Source: Leclercia adecarboxylata (GTDB taxonomy: Bacteria; Pseudomonadota; Gammaproteobacteria; Enterobacterales; Enterobacteriaceae). Taken from it: DNA of 64,000 nucleotides. Positions within the stretch are counted from its first letter, which is position 1, and each line of letters starts with the position of its first letter. The notes below the pieces were generated by a model that was not told the DNA's origin, did not search any database, and saw only the letters and a list, made by a program, of their open reading frames with translations. This document shows, in pieces, positions 29,117-39,676 of this stretch. Where the stretch lies: NCBI GenBank assembly GCA_002360945.1, contig DERO01000024.1, forward strand, positions 124,001 to 188,000, in the 5' to 3' direction. Position numbers and translations under genes: made by a program.

Positions 29117-30700
29117 TCACACCTCGTAATCCACATCATCCTGCGATATCAGCGGGATCAGCTGCACCTTCTGCACCCGGTGGTTTTCCACCTCCAGGGT
29201 TTTCAGCGCATAATCCCCCACCTGAACCTCTTCACCCGGCTGCGGGATCCGCTGCAGGTACTCCATCAGCAGACCGGCAATGGTGTGATATTCGCGCTTA
29301 TCGTCCAGCGGCAGCGGTACGTACTGGACCAGATCTTCCAGCGGCATATGGCCGTTGGCGGTCCAACTGCCGTCGGCATTCTTTTGAATATCGTGCCGGG
29401 CGTCGATCTCCTCCACTTCGTTCGGCAGGTTGCCGGCGATGGTCTCCATCACGTCGCTGAGCGTCACAATCCCTTCTACGGAACCAAACTCGTCCACCAC
29501 AAAGGCAAAGTGGGTCCGCGCATTGCGGAACTGCTCCAGCGCCTGCAGCAGCGGTAGCACTTCCGGGAACACCAGCGGCTGGCGAATCAGCACCCGCAGG
29601 TTGAGCGGCTCGCCGCGCAGCTGCTGATTAAGCAGGTCGATAACATGCACCACCCCCAGCAGCTCCTCTTCCTGTTCGCCGCCAGTAACCACGATACGGG
29701 TGTGCTGGTTTTTATCCAGCAGCGCCCGGATGCTGCTCTCCGGCGTGTTCAGGTCGATATGCTCAATATCGTGACGCGAGGTCATGATGCTGCTGACGGA
29801 GCGCTGATTAAGGTGTAGCACCCGCTCAATCATCCGCCGCTCCTGCGGGGCAAAGATCGGGCTGTCGTCGTGGTCGGCCAGCAGCGAGGCGGCCTGCGCA
29901 TCCAGTTCGGCATCCTCTTTTTTACCGCTCAGCAGACGGATTACCGTGTCCGCGGTGCGCTGGCGCAGCGTCTGATTAGCAGAGAGAAAACGGCGGCGGT
30001 TGAAGATCGCCAGCTGGTTCAGGGCTTCGATAATCACCGAGAAACCGATCGCGGCATACAGATAGCCTTTCGGAATATGGAAACCAAAACCGTCTGCCAC
30101 CAGGCTGAAGCCGATCATCAGCAGGAAGCTCAGGCACAGAATCACAATCGTCGGGTGATCGTTAACAAAGCGGGTGAGCGCCTTGCTGGCCATCACCATC
30201 AGCGCAATGGCGATAATCACCGCGGCCATCATTACCGCCAGGTGATCGACCATCCCCACAGCGGTGATCACCGAGTCCAGCGAGAATACGGCGTCCAGCA
30301 CCACGATTTGCGCCACAACCGCCCAGAATTTGGCTCCTCGCCGCTGGGTGGGATTCTCGTTGTCCTTACCTTCCAGCCTTTCGTTGAGTTCGACGGTGGC
30401 TTTGAAAATCAGGAAAAACCCCCCAAACAGCATGATCAGATCGCGGGCGCTAAAGCCAAAACCGTGGACGGTAAACAGCGGGCGGGTGAGCGTCACCAGC
30501 CAGGAGATAGAGGCCAACAGCAGCAGGCGCATCACCATCGCCATTAACAGGCCGGTGACGCGGGCGCGGTCGCGCTGAGCAGGGGGCAGTTTTTCGGCGA
30601 GAATAGCGATAAAGACCAGGTTATCGATACCGAGCACAAGTTCCAGTACCACCAGGGTGACCAGTCCGGCCCATATTGATGGATCTGCTATCCATTCCAT
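29117..30700 (-). CDS. yegH: Inner-membrane protein YegH (TerC - CBS pair - CorC/HlyC)
   Basis: This 527-residue protein has an N-terminal TerC-type membrane domain with about seven helices (about 10-235; [21 protein letters not shown] and [19 protein letters not shown] supply the conserved acidic residues). Two CBS domains (about 305-430) and a CorC/HlyC transporter-associated C-terminal domain (about 440-525) follow. This architecture is linked to metal ion transport or homeostasis, with manganese export shown for TerC relatives; the exact role of YegH is not established. It is divergent from the colanic acid operon. Confidence 0.93.
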   Translation of the reverse strand: MEWIADPSIWAGLVTLVVLELVLGIDNLVFIAILAEKLPPAQRDRARVTGLLMAMVMRLLLLASISWLVTLTRPLFTVHGFGFSARDLIMLFGGFFLIFKATVELNERLEGKDNENPTQRRGAKFWAVVAQIVVLDAVFSLDSVITAVGMVDHLAVMMAAVIIAIALMVMASKALTRFVNDHPTIVILCLSFLLMIGFSLVADGFGFHIPKGYLYAAIGFSVIIEALNQLAIFNRRRFLSANQTLRQRTADTVIRLLSGKKEDAELDAQAASLLADHDDSPIFAPQERRMIERVLHLNQRSVSSIMTSRHDIEHIDLNTPESSIRALLDKNQHTRIVVTGGEQEEELLGVVHVIDLLNQQLRGEPLNLRVLIRQPLVFPEVLPLLQALEQFRNARTHFAFVVDEFGSVEGIVTLSDVMETIAGNLPNEVEEIDARHDIQKNADGSWTANGHMPLEDLVQYVPLPLDDKREYHTIAGLLMEYLQRIPQPGEEVQVGDYALKTLEVENHRVQKVQLIPLISQDDVDYEV

Positions 30701-30919
30701 AGTGTGAGTAATACCTTTCGTTATATGACAATTGTCACATTTCGATCATGGATACTACGCCTCAAAAATGCAATGCCAGCCGGGCATTTATCTGCACAGA
30801 TTTTCCTGAATCATGGGAAAATAAACCCTGCATACTGTGGGTTAATATTGTGAATAGTCTGTATTCTCGCAAAATAAGAAATATCGCAGGTTGAAGGGTT
30901 CTCTTTAATAAAGTCAATA

Positions 30920-30933
30920 TAAAGCTATTCCTA
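30920..30933 (+). promoter_or_regulatory. Candidate RcsAB box of the wza operon
   Basis: TAAAGCTATTCCTA matches the RcsAB consensus TAAGAATATTCCTA at 11 of 14 positions, with the right half TATTCCTA exact. It lies 460 bases before wza and 258 bases before the JUMPstart, in the expected order. RcsB with RcsA binding here would activate capsule synthesis. Confidence 0.7.
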
Positions 30934-31177
30934 AAAACGCAGAAATGTCGGCGTTAATACTAATCTTAAAAGCCACGCCTTTGCTGATGTTTCCTTGCCT
31001 GCTATTCCGTTAGCTGCAACAATTCTTTCAGCATTAAATGGCGCTGTCTTTTTGATGCTATTTCTGTATCGGTTTAATGACGTGAAAAACTTATATCGGG
31101 TTCGGAATTATCCTGCCTTTTATATTTTCCGTTATGCCATATCAAAGAGGGTGTTTGCTCATAACTTACTGTTTAAA

Positions 31178-31215
31178 CAGTAGATTGGTAACTGAAAGCC
31201 AAGGGCGGTAGCGTG
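31178..31215 (+). promoter_or_regulatory. JUMPstart with ops element upstream of wza
   Basis: A diverged 5' part (CAGTAGATTGGTAACTGAAA) leads to AAGGGCGGTAGCGTG; the 12-base ops core GGCGGTAGCGTG is at 31204-31215. ops pauses RNA polymerase and recruits RfaH, which suppresses termination and polarity across long polysaccharide operons. This operon is more than 22 kb long. Confidence 0.9.
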
Positions 31216-31392
31216 CCTGAAAGCGTGTTAATCAGCCTCGATTATTCTGTCAATAGTCTGAATGCAAATAAGCCTCTTTTAGGACTGATGCCAGTTATAT
31301 TTCACTTTTATTGACTGCATGCTAAAAGTAATACGCCTTCGCGCTTATTTAAATGCACAGGATAATTACTCTTCCATAGTGATAAATAATCA

Positions 31393-32529
31393 ATGATGAA
31401 ATCCAAAATGAAATTGATGCCATTATTGGTGTCTGTGACCTTGATGAGTGGTTGTACGGTCTTTCCCGGCAGCAATATGTCAACCTCGGGTAAGGATGTG
31501 ATTAAACAGCAGGATGCTGACTTTGATATCAACCGCATGGTTAATGTTTATCCAATGACCCCGCAGCTGGTTGAACAATTACGCCCTCGCCCGGTTGTGG
31601 CGCGACCTAACGACAGCCTCGACCAGGAGATCGCCAACTACCAGTACCGCGTAGGGCCTGGCGATGTCATTAACGTCACCGTCTGGGATCACCCGGAGCT
31701 GACCACCCCCGCCGGGCAGTATCGTAGCTCAAGCGATGCCGGTAACTGGGTTCAGCCGGATGGCACCATGTTCTATCCCTATGTCGGCAAAATCCGTGTG
31801 GCCGGCAAAACGCTTTCCCAGATCCGTAGTGATATTACCGGCCGTTTAGCGCAGTACATCGCCGACCCGCAGGTGGACGTTAATATCGCCGCATTCCGTT
31901 CGCAAAAAGCCTATGTCTCCGGCCAGGTGAATAAATCCGGCCAGCAGCCGATCACCAACGTGCCGCTGACGGTGCTTGACGCCATCAACGCCGCAGGCGG
32001 GCTCACCGATGGCGCCGACTGGCGCAATGCGGTGCTGACCCATAAAGGCAAAGAGGAGCGTATCTCCCTGCAGGCGCTGATGCAGAACGGCGATCTGAGC
32101 CAGAACCGTCTGCTCTATCCGAGCGACATCCTGTTTGTGCCGCGCAATGACGACCTGAAAGTGTTCGTGATGGGTGAAGTGAAGAAACAGAGCACCCTCA
32201 AGATGGACTTCAGCGGTATGACCCTGACCGAAGCGCTGGGCACCGCGGAAGGGCTGGATATGAGCACTTCCGACGCCAGCGGTATCTTTGTGATCCGTCC
32301 GATTACAGGAAACGGTGGGAAGGGCAAGATTGCCAACGTCTACCAGCTGGATATGTCTGATGCCACCTCGCTGGTGATGGCAACCGGATTCCGCCTCCAG
32401 CCGTATGACGTGGTTTACGTCACCACCGCGCCGATTACGCGCTGGAACCGTGTGATGAACCAGCTGATGCCGACCATCAACAATATCCATACCATGACCG
32501 ACACGGTACATCAGTACCACAACTGGTGA
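31393..32529 (+). CDS. wza: Outer membrane polysaccharide export lipoprotein Wza
   Basis: This 378-residue lipoprotein (E. coli 379) assembles into the octameric outer-membrane channel for colanic acid. The signal peptide has a lipobox LMSG-C with Cys21 as the acylated residue. The polysaccharide export domain begins at [19 protein letters not shown], two SLBB-type domains follow, and the C-terminal amphipathic helix forms the membrane barrel. It is the first gene of the operon; the wzb start lies 6 bases after its stop. Confidence 0.97.
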   Translation: MMKSKMKLMPLLVSVTLMSGCTVFPGSNMSTSGKDVIKQQDADFDINRMVNVYPMTPQLVEQLRPRPVVARPNDSLDQEIANYQYRVGPGDVINVTVWDHPELTTPAGQYRSSSDAGNWVQPDGTMFYPYVGKIRVAGKTLSQIRSDITGRLAQYIADPQVDVNIAAFRSQKAYVSGQVNKSGQQPITNVPLTVLDAINAAGGLTDGADWRNAVLTHKGKEERISLQALMQNGDLSQNRLLYPSDILFVPRNDDLKVFVMGEVKKQSTLKMDFSGMTLTEALGTAEGLDMSTSDASGIFVIRPITGNGGKGKIANVYQLDMSDATSLVMATGFRLQPYDVVYVTTAPITRWNRVMNQLMPTINNIHTMTDTVHQYHNW

Positions 32530-32534
32530 TAACG

Positions 32535-32978
32535 ATGTTTAACAAAATTCTGGTGGTTTGTGTGGGGAACATCTGCCGTTCCCCTACCGCTGAGCGGCTT
32601 TTGAAACAGTACCAGCCACAGCTGACCGTCGCGTCAGCCGGGCTGGGCGCGCTGGTCGGCAAAGGGGCCGATGAGCGCGCAAGTCAGGTCGCGGCAGAGC
32701 ATCAGCTTTCGCTCGACGGGCACCGCGCCCGTCAGGTGTCAGCCAGCCTGTGCCGGGAGTACGACCTGATCCTCGCCATGGAAAAACGCCACATCCACGC
32801 CCTGTGCGATATCGCACCGGAGATGCGCGGCAAGGTGATGTTGTTTGGTCACTGGGACAACGAGCGTGAGATCCCCGATCCGTATCGCAAAAGCCATGAA
32901 GCGTTTGAGGCGGTTTACACCTTACTCGACCAGTCTGCCCGCCAGTGGGCACAGGCACTGAACGTTCAGCAGGGATAA
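32535..32978 (+). CDS. wzb: Low-molecular-weight protein-tyrosine phosphatase Wzb
   Basis: This 147-residue phosphatase dephosphorylates the tyrosine cluster of Wzc, allowing the cycle of polymer assembly. The active-site loop is CVGNICRS with nucleophile Cys9 and Arg15; the general-acid aspartate lies in IPDPYRKS. I take the ATG at 32535, which matches the E. coli length; an in-frame GTG at 32526 overlaps the wza stop and is unlikely. Confidence 0.97.
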   Translation: MFNKILVVCVGNICRSPTAERLLKQYQPQLTVASAGLGALVGKGADERASQVAAEHQLSLDGHRARQVSASLCREYDLILAMEKRHIHALCDIAPEMRGKVMLFGHWDNEREIPDPYRKSHEAFEAVYTLLDQSARQWAQALNVQQG

Positions 32979-32980
32979 TA

Positions 32981-35143
32981 ATGACAGCAAACGTAAAACC
33001 TTCTGCCTCCGCGAGTGCGGGCAGTGATGAGATTGATCTTGGTCGCCTGATCGGCACCGTGGTAGAGGCGCGCTGGTGGGTGATAGGGATCACCGCGGTG
33101 TTTGCCGTGGCGGCGGTGATTTACACCTTCTTCGCTACCCCGATCTACAGCGCCGATGCGCTGGTGCAAATTGAGCAGAACAGCGGCAGTTCGCTGGTGC
33201 AGGACATTGGTTCGGCCCTGGCGAACAAGCCGCCCGCCTCGCAGGCGGAAATTGAGTTGATTCAGTCCCGTCTGGTGTTGGGTAAAACCGTGGACGATCT
33301 CGATCTCGACATTGGCGTCAGCAAAAACACCTTCCCGGTGTTTGGCGCGGGCTGGGATCGCCTGATGGGCCGTCAGAACGACACCGTCAAAGTGACCACC
33401 TTCCAGCTGCCTGCCGGGGGGGCCAGCCAGGTCTTTACCCTGGAAGTGCTGGGTAAAGACCAGTATCAGCTCACCAGCGACGCCGGGTTCAGCGCCCGCG
33501 GCAAAGTGGGGGAGATGCTGACCAAAGATGGCGTGAGCATGATGGTGAGTGACATTCATGCCCAGAGCGGCAGCGAGTTCACCGTCAGCAAATTCTCGAT
33601 GCTGGGGATGATCAATAACCTGCAGGGCAACCTGACGGTTACCGAAACCGGGAAAGATACCGGGGTGCTGAGTCTGACCTTTACCGGGGAAGACAAGGAT
33701 AAGATCCGCGACATTCTCAACAGCATCACCCGCAACTACCAGGCGCAGAACGTGAAGCGCAAGTCGGAAGAGGCGTCAAAAAGTCTCGAGTTTCTGGCGA
33801 AACAGCTTCCGGAAGTGCGCGCGCATCTGGATGAGGCCGAGAACAAGCTCAACGCCTTCCGTCAGGATAAAGATTCGGTCGACCTGCCGCTGGAAGCGAA
33901 GTCGGTGCTGGATTCGATGGTCAACATCGACGCCCAGCTCAACGAACTGACTTTTAAAGAGGCGGAAATTTCCAAGCTCTACACCAAACGTCACCCTGCC
34001 TACCGCACGCTGCTGGAAAAACGCCAGACCCTGGAAGAGGAAAAGGCGAAGCTTAACGGTCGCGTTACCGCGATGCCGAAAACCCAGCAGGAGATCCTGC
34101 GCCTGACCCGCGACGTGGAGTCCGGCCAGCAGGTCTATATGCAGCTGCTGAACAAACAGCAGGAGCTGAAGATCACCGAAGCGAGCACCGTTGGCGACGT
34201 GCGGATTGTCGATCCGGCCATCACCCAGCCCGGCGTGCTGAAGCCGAAGAAGGCGCTGATTATTCTCGGCAGCATCATTCTCGGCCTGATGCTCTCCATC
34301 GTTGGCGTGCTGCTGCGCTCCCTGTTTAACCGTGGGATCGAAAGCCCGCAGGTGCTGGAAGAGCACGGCATCAACGTCTACGCCAGCATCCCGCTGTCCG
34401 AGTGGCAGAAGTCCCGTGACAGCGTCAAAACCACTAACGGGGTTAAACGCTACAAACAGAGCCAGCTGCTGGCGGTGGGCAACCCAACGGATCTGGCCAT
34501 CGAAGCCATTCGTAGCCTGCGCACCAGCCTGCACTTCGCCATGATGCAGGCCAGCAACAACGTGCTGATGCTCTCCGGGGTCAGCCCGTCTATCGGGAAA
34601 ACTTTCGTCTGCGCCAACCTCGCGGCGGTGGTGAGCCAGACCAACAAGCGCGTGCTGCTGATCGACTGCGATATGCGTAAGGGCTACACCCATGAACTGC
34701 TGGGCACCAACAACGTCAACGGTCTCTCGGAGATCCTGCTCGGCAAGGGCGATATCACCCAGTGCGCGAAACCGACCTCCATTCCTGGTTTTGACCTCGT
34801 GACTCGCGGGCAGGTGCCGCCGAACCCGTCGGAACTGCTGATGAGCGAGCGCTTCACCCAGCTGGTGAAGTGGGCCAGCGAAAATTATGACCTGGTGATC
34901 ATCGATACCCCGCCAATCCTGGCGGTCACCGATGCGGCGATTGTGGGTCGCCACGCGGGCACCACCCTGATGGTGGCGCGTTACGCGGTCAACACCCTGA
35001 AAGAGGTTGAGACCAGCCTCAGCCGCTTTGAGCAGAACGGCATTCCGGTGAAAGGGGTGATCCTCAACTCCATCTTCCGCCGTGCCACCGGGTATCAGGA
35101 TTACGGGTATTACGAGTACGAATATAAGTCGGACAGCAAGTAA
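32981..35143 (+). CDS. wzc: Tyrosine autokinase and polysaccharide co-polymerase Wzc
   Basis: This 720-residue inner-membrane protein has a Wzz domain with TM1 (about 32-52) and a periplasmic coiled-coil region. TM2 (about 425-447) precedes a cytoplasmic BY-kinase domain with Walker A GVSPSIGKT (about 535-543), Walker A' LLIDCDMRKGY and Walker B LVIIDTPPIL. The C-terminal tail YQDYGYYEYEYKSDSK holds six tyrosines for autophosphorylation. It controls export with Wza and chain length. ATG 32981 follows the wzb stop and aligns with E. coli. Confidence 0.97.
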   Translation: MTANVKPSASASAGSDEIDLGRLIGTVVEARWWVIGITAVFAVAAVIYTFFATPIYSADALVQIEQNSGSSLVQDIGSALANKPPASQAEIELIQSRLVLGKTVDDLDLDIGVSKNTFPVFGAGWDRLMGRQNDTVKVTTFQLPAGGASQVFTLEVLGKDQYQLTSDAGFSARGKVGEMLTKDGVSMMVSDIHAQSGSEFTVSKFSMLGMINNLQGNLTVTETGKDTGVLSLTFTGEDKDKIRDILNSITRNYQAQNVKRKSEEASKSLEFLAKQLPEVRAHLDEAENKLNAFRQDKDSVDLPLEAKSVLDSMVNIDAQLNELTFKEAEISKLYTKRHPAYRTLLEKRQTLEEEKAKLNGRVTAMPKTQQEILRLTRDVESGQQVYMQLLNKQQELKITEASTVGDVRIVDPAITQPGVLKPKKALIILGSIILGLMLSIVGVLLRSLFNRGIESPQVLEEHGINVYASIPLSEWQKSRDSVKTTNGVKRYKQSQLLAVGNPTDLAIEAIRSLRTSLHFAMMQASNNVLMLSGVSPSIGKTFVCANLAAVVSQTNKRVLLIDCDMRKGYTHELLGTNNVNGLSEILLGKGDITQCAKPTSIPGFDLVTRGQVPPNPSELLMSERFTQLVKWASENYDLVIIDTPPILAVTDAAIVGRHAGTTLMVARYAVNTLKEVETSLSRFEQNGIPVKGVILNSIFRRATGYQDYGYYEYEYKSDSK

Positions 35144-35163
35144 TGAGCCATTCGGGGAATACC

Positions 35164-36003
35164 ATGACAACACGCCCTTTGATTTCTATTTATATGCCGA
35201 CATGGAACCGTCAGCAGCTGGCGATCCGTGCGATAAAGTCGGTATTGCGTCAGGATTACGACCACTGGGAGCTGATCATCGTTGATGACTGCTCCTCCTC
35301 CTGGGAACAGCTGCAGCAGTTTGTCACTGACCTCAACGATCCGCGCGTGGTCTATACCCACAACGCCATCAACTCCGGGGCCTGTGCGGTACGCAATCAG
35401 GCGATCCTGCAGGCTAACGGCCAGTACCTGACCGGTATTGACGATGACGACGAGTGGACGCCAAACCGGCTCTCGACCTTCCTGGCGCATCAGCATCATC
35501 TGGTGACCCATGCGTTCCTGTATGCCAACGACTATGTCTGCGAAGGGGAGGTGTACTCCCAGCCTGCCAGCCTGCCGCTGTATCCTAAATCGCCGTACTC
35601 GCGCCAGCTTTTCTACAAGCGCAACATCATCGGCAATCAGGTCTTTACCTGGGCCTGGCGCTTTAAGGAGTGCCTGTTCGATACAGAACTAAAGGCCGCC
35701 CAGGACTACGACATCTTCCTGCGGATGGTGATGGAGTATGGCGAGCCGTGGAAGGTGGACGAGGCGACGCAGATCCTGCACATCAATCACGGGGAGATGC
35801 AGATCACCTCCTCGCCGAAAAAGTTCTCCGGCTACTTCCACTTCTACCGCAAGCACCGGGACAAGTTCGATCGCGCCAGCCGCAAGTATCAGCTGTTTAC
35901 CCTGTATCAGATCCGCAACAAGCGCATGAACTGGCGCACGCTGCTGACGCTGATCTCGGTGCGTAACGGCAAGCGTCTGGCAGACGGGCTGCGGGGGAAA
36001 TAA
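35164..36003 (+). CDS. wcaA: Colanic acid glycosyltransferase WcaA (GT2)
   Basis: This 279-residue family 2 glycosyltransferase has the GT-A fold start ISIYMPTWNRQQLAIRAI and the metal and nucleotide motif TGIDDDDEWTPNR. It adds one of the sugars of the colanic acid hexasaccharide on the cytoplasmic face. The ATG at 35143 overlaps the wzc stop, but the ATG at 35164 has GGGGAA upstream and gives the E. coli length, so I chose it. It is followed by wcaB with a TAATG overlap. Confidence 0.93.
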   Translation: MTTRPLISIYMPTWNRQQLAIRAIKSVLRQDYDHWELIIVDDCSSSWEQLQQFVTDLNDPRVVYTHNAINSGACAVRNQAILQANGQYLTGIDDDDEWTPNRLSTFLAHQHHLVTHAFLYANDYVCEGEVYSQPASLPLYPKSPYSRQLFYKRNIIGNQVFTWAWRFKECLFDTELKAAQDYDIFLRMVMEYGEPWKVDEATQILHINHGEMQITSSPKKFSGYFHFYRKHRDKFDRASRKYQLFTLYQIRNKRMNWRTLLTLISVRNGKRLADGLRGK

Positions 36004-36494
36004 TGGTGCTGGAAGATTGTCGCGCAAACAGCTGGAGCCTGCGCCCCTGCTGCATGGTGCTGGCCTACCGGGTGGCCCATTTTTGCTCCGTCTGGCGCAA
36101 AAAGAACGTCCTCAACAACCTGTGGGCGGCCCCGGTTCTGGTGCTCTATCGCATCATCACCGAGTGCTTCTTCGGCTACGAAATCCAGGCCGCAGCTACC
36201 ATCGGACGGCGTTTTACCATTCACCACGGCTATGCCGTGGTGATCAATAAGTTCGTGGTTGCCGGGGATGATTTTACCATCCGCCACGGCGTGACTATTG
36301 GCAACCGCGGCCCGGACAGCCTGGCCTGCCCGGTGATTGGTAATAACGTTGAGCTGGGTGCCAACGTGGTGATGATTGGTGATATCACCGTGGGTAATAA
36401 CGTCACCGTGGGCGCGGGAAGTGTGGTACTCGACAGCATCCCGGACAACGCGCTGGTGGTGGGCGAGAAGGCCCGGGTGAAGGTGATCAAATGA
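36003..36494 (+). CDS. wcaB: Colanic acid acetyltransferase WcaB
   Basis: This 163-residue serine-acetyltransferase-like protein has left-handed beta-helix hexapeptide repeats (IGRRFTIHHG, VAGDDFTIRHGVTIGNRG, IGNNVELGANVVMIGDITVGNNVTVGAGSVVLDSIP). It O-acetylates a sugar of the repeat unit. The start is ATG 36003 or GTG 36006. The last bases overlap wcaC (ATGA). Confidence 0.94.
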   Translation: MVLEDCRANSWSLRPCCMVLAYRVAHFCSVWRKKNVLNNLWAAPVLVLYRIITECFFGYEIQAAATIGRRFTIHHGYAVVINKFVVAGDDFTIRHGVTIGNRGPDSLACPVIGNNVELGANVVMIGDITVGNNVTVGAGSVVLDSIPDNALVVGEKARVKVIK

Positions 36495-37708
36495 ATATTC
36501 TGCAATTTAATGTGCGTCTCGCCGAGGGCGGGGCGGCAGGGGTGGCGCTGGATCTGCACCAGCGCGCGCTGCAAAAAGGACTTCAGTCGCGCTTTATCTA
36601 CGGCTACGGCAAGGGCGGCAAGAAGAGCGTTAGCCACGACCGCTACCCGCAGGTGGTGAAACATACCCCGCGCCTGACCTCAGTGGCCAATATTGCGCTG
36701 TTTCGCCTGTTTAACCGCGATCTGTTCGGCAACCTTAACAATCTGTATCGCACCGTGACCCGCACGTCGGGCCCGGTGGTGCTGCATTTCCACGTCCTGC
36801 ACAGCTACTGGCTGCGGCTGGAAGAGGTGGTGGCCTTCTGTGAGAAGGTGCAGGCGCACAAGCCCGATACCACCTTCGTCTGGACCCTGCACGATCACTG
36901 GAGCGTTACCGGCCGCTGCGCCTTTACCGACGGCTGTGAAGGCTGGAAAGACAATTGCCAGAAGTGCCCGACGCTTGGCAACTATCCCCCGGTGAAGATA
37001 GATCGCGCTCACCAGCTGGTGGCCGGTAAACGCCAGCTGTTCCGCGACATGCTGGCGCTCGGCTGCCAGTTTATCTCTCCCAGCCAGCACGTGGCCGACG
37101 CCTTTAACAGCCTGTACGGGGCAGGGCGATGCCGGATCATCAACAACGGTATCGACGTGGCGACCGAAGCCATCCTGGCGGAACTGACGCCAGTCGCCGT
37201 CACGCCCGGCAAACCGAAAATCGCGGTGGTGGCTCACGACCTGCGCTACGACGGCAAAACCAACCAGCAGCTGGTGCGTCAGATCATGGCCCTCGGCGAT
37301 AAGATCGAGCTGCACACCTTCGGTAAGTTTTCGCCCTTTGACGGCGCCAACGTGGTTAACCACGGCTTCGAAACCGACAAGCGTAAGCTGATGAGTGCCC
37401 TGAACGGTATGGATGCGCTGGTATTTAGCTCAAGAGTTGATAACTACCCGCTGATCCTGTGCGAAGCGCTCTCCATCGGGGTGCCGGTGATCGCTACCCA
37501 CAGCGACGCCGCCCGGGAAGTGCTGGAAAAATCCGGGGGCAAAACCTTCAGTGAAAACGAGGTGCTGCCGGTGGTGCAGTTGTCGAAGGCGGAAATTGCC
37601 CAGGCTGTTTTTGGCACTGACCTGGAATCGTTCCGCACCCGCAGCCGTCAGGCCTACAGTGGACAACAGATGCTGGAGGAGTATGTCTCGTTCTATCAGA
37701 ATCTGTAG
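36491..37708 (+). CDS. wcaC: Colanic acid glycosyltransferase WcaC (GT4)
   Basis: This 405-residue GT-B fold glycosyltransferase has E. coli WcaC length. The N-terminal domain includes LHDHWSVTGRCAFTDGCEGW; the C-terminal GT4 donor-binding region has FSSRVDNYPLILCEALSIGVPVIAT with the conserved glutamate. It is assigned to a galactosyl addition in colanic acid assembly in E. coli. Its 3' end overlaps the start of wcaD by 26 bases. Confidence 0.94.
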   Translation: MNILQFNVRLAEGGAAGVALDLHQRALQKGLQSRFIYGYGKGGKKSVSHDRYPQVVKHTPRLTSVANIALFRLFNRDLFGNLNNLYRTVTRTSGPVVLHFHVLHSYWLRLEEVVAFCEKVQAHKPDTTFVWTLHDHWSVTGRCAFTDGCEGWKDNCQKCPTLGNYPPVKIDRAHQLVAGKRQLFRDMLALGCQFISPSQHVADAFNSLYGAGRCRIINNGIDVATEAILAELTPVAVTPGKPKIAVVAHDLRYDGKTNQQLVRQIMALGDKIELHTFGKFSPFDGANVVNHGFETDKRKLMSALNGMDALVFSSRVDNYPLILCEALSIGVPVIATHSDAAREVLEKSGGKTFSENEVLPVVQLSKAEIAQAVFGTDLESFRTRSRQAYSGQQMLEEYVSFYQNL

Positions 37709-38903
37709 CTATCTGCTGCTGCCGCTGATCTACCTGCTGGTGAATGTCAAAATTGCCCAGCTGGGTGAGAGCTTCCCCATCACCATTGTGACTTTTTTAC
37801 CGCTGCTGCTGTTGCTGTTCGTCGACAAAATCAGCGTGAAAAAGCTGATGATTGCGCTGGGGCTGGGGGTAGGGCTGACGGCCTTTAACTACATCTTTGG
37901 CCAGTCGCTGGACGCCAGCAAATATGTCACCTCAACCATGCTGTTCGTCTATATCGTGATCATTATCGGTATGGTGTGGAGTATTCGCTTTAAAACCATT
38001 TCGCCGCACAATTATCGGAAGATCCTCAGGTTCTTTTATCTGGTGATCGGCATCATTGTTATGATAGCGGCTCTGGAGATGGCGCAAATTATTTTGACAG
38101 GCGGCAGTAGCCTGATGGAAATAATTTCGAAATATCTTATTTACAGTAATAGCTATGTGCTGAATTTCATTAAATTTGGCGGCAAGCGTACGACAGCTCT
38201 CTATTTCGAACCGGCATTCTTCGCTCTGGCGTTAATCTCAATTTGGCTCAGCATCAAACAGTTTGGTATCAAAACGCCCAAGAGCGATGCTATGATTCTT
38301 GCAGGAATAGTCCTTTCAGGATCGTTCTCCGGGGTAATGACCTTTATTCTGTTTTACCTTCTGGAGTGGGCGTTCCAGTATCTGAATAAAGAGGCAATCA
38401 AGAAAAAGTTACCTTTAGCGATCATTTCATTGTCCGTATTTTTAGTGGGGGTAGTATTTGCCTTCCCGTATATTTCGGAACGTCTGGGTGATTTAGGTAC
38501 CGAAGGATCGTCATCCTATTACCGTATTATCGGTCCGCTGGTGATGGTGGGTTACTCTTTAACCCATATTGATGGCGTAGTCAGATTCGGCTCACTTTAT
38601 GAATATGTCGCATCATTCGGAATCTTTAACGGTGCGGACGTCGGGAAAACCATAGACAATGGTTTGTATCTGCTGATTATTTATTTTTCGTGGTTCGCAG
38701 TGTTATTAACAGCGTGGTATCTGACCAAAGTTTTCAAAATGACGATCAGCGCCTTTGGTGATAATCAGAATTTTCGCGTACAGCTTTATCTTTTTACGCC
38801 GGTGTCGCTGTTTTTTACCGGGTCAATATTTAGCCCGGAGTACGCATTCTTAATTGTTTGCCCGTTTATTTTGCGCAAGGCGCTTAATATTACGCATTCA
38901 TAA
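37683..38903 (+). CDS. wcaD: Colanic acid polymerase WcaD (Wzy type)
   Basis: This integral membrane protein of 406 residues has about ten to twelve hydrophobic helices and a larger soluble loop. It is the presumed Wzy polymerase that joins repeat units in the periplasm. The frame extends upstream inside wcaC, but ATG 37683 ([19 protein letters not shown]) gives the E. coli length of about 405. Base composition turns clearly more AT-rich here than in wcaC and gmd. Confidence 0.92.
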   Translation: MSRSIRICSYLLLPLIYLLVNVKIAQLGESFPITIVTFLPLLLLLFVDKISVKKLMIALGLGVGLTAFNYIFGQSLDASKYVTSTMLFVYIVIIIGMVWSIRFKTISPHNYRKILRFFYLVIGIIVMIAALEMAQIILTGGSSLMEIISKYLIYSNSYVLNFIKFGGKRTTALYFEPAFFALALISIWLSIKQFGIKTPKSDAMILAGIVLSGSFSGVMTFILFYLLEWAFQYLNKEAIKKKLPLAIISLSVFLVGVVFAFPYISERLGDLGTEGSSSYYRIIGPLVMVGYSLTHIDGVVRFGSLYEYVASFGIFNGADVGKTIDNGLYLLIIYFSWFAVLLTAWYLTKVFKMTISAFGDNQNFRVQLYLFTPVSLFFTGSIFSPEYAFLIVCPFILRKALNITHS

Positions 38904-38914
38904 CGAGGTGGTTT

Positions 38915-39661
38915 ATGTTACTCAGCGTTATTACTGTTGCCTTCCGTAACCTTGACGGCGTGGTAAAAACCTGGCGGTCGCTGCGCAATCTGGCCCGCGA
39001 TCCCAGCCTCAGCTTTGAATGGATTGTGGTGGATGGCGGCTCGAACGACGGTACGGCAGAATTTCTCGAAAAACTGAACGGTGAGTTCAACTTACGCTAC
39101 GTCAGCGAGAAGGACCGCGGCATTTACGATGCGATGAATAAAGGCATCGACATGGCGCAGGGGCGCTACGCCATCTTCCTTAACTCCGGCGATATTTTTC
39201 ATGACGATGTGGCGCAGTTTGTGCGCCAGCTCGGCAAAGTACAGGGTAACGCCATGGTAATGGGCGACGCCTTACTCGATTTTGGTGACGGAAATAAAGT
39301 GCGCCGGGCGGCGAAACCGGGCTGGTATATTTATCACAGCCTGCCGGCCAGCCATCAGGCGATTTTCTTCCCCGTAAGTGGATTAAAAACCTACCCGTAC
39401 GATCTGCAGTATCGCGTGTCGTCGGATTACGCTCTGACCGCCAGAATGTATAAAGCCGGTTATCCGTTTAAACGTCTGCCGGGCCTGGTCTCTGAATTCT
39501 CGATGGGCGGGGTGTCAACCTCGAATAATCTTGAATTATGTCAGGATGCTAAAAAAGTGCAGCGCGAGATATTGCGTATGCCGGGCGTGTTCGCAGAATT
39601 ATCTTATTTATTACGTCTGAAAACGACGGGTAAAACCAAAGCCTTATATAACAAAGCCTGA
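38915..39661 (+). CDS. wcaE: Colanic acid glycosyltransferase WcaE (GT2)
   Basis: This 248-residue family 2 glycosyltransferase starts [22 protein letters not shown] and has [16 protein letters not shown] and [20 protein letters not shown], classic GT2 features of the WcaE/WbbD kind. In E. coli it adds the second fucose. GAGGTGG precedes the ATG. It lies 11 bases after wcaD. Confidence 0.94.
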   Translation: MLLSVITVAFRNLDGVVKTWRSLRNLARDPSLSFEWIVVDGGSNDGTAEFLEKLNGEFNLRYVSEKDRGIYDAMNKGIDMAQGRYAIFLNSGDIFHDDVAQFVRQLGKVQGNAMVMGDALLDFGDGNKVRRAAKPGWYIYHSLPASHQAIFFPVSGLKTYPYDLQYRVSSDYALTARMYKAGYPFKRLPGLVSEFSMGGVSTSNNLELCQDAKKVQREILRMPGVFAELSYLLRLKTTGKTKALYNKA

Positions 39662-39676
39662 ATATAAGGAAAAATA

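Larger units (their letters stand above)
30701..31392. other. Intergenic region yegH / wza: long leader of the colanic acid operon
   Basis: This is 692 bases, AT-rich, without a convincing gene. It holds a 12-base perfect palindrome TGACAATTGTCA (30726-30737) in the yegH 5' region, a RcsAB-like box (30920-30933) and a JUMPstart/ops element (31178-31215). An AT-rich untranslated leader then runs to the wza ATG. The length of the leader agrees with the long 5' UTR known for wza in E. coli. A 62-codon frame at 30995-31183 begins with TTG, has no ribosome site and is not considered a gene. Confidence 0.7.

Noticed and set aside
30995..31183. 62-codon frame in the wza leader
   Set aside because: Begins with TTG, no Shine-Dalgarno, lies between the RcsAB box and ops; more likely untranslated leader.
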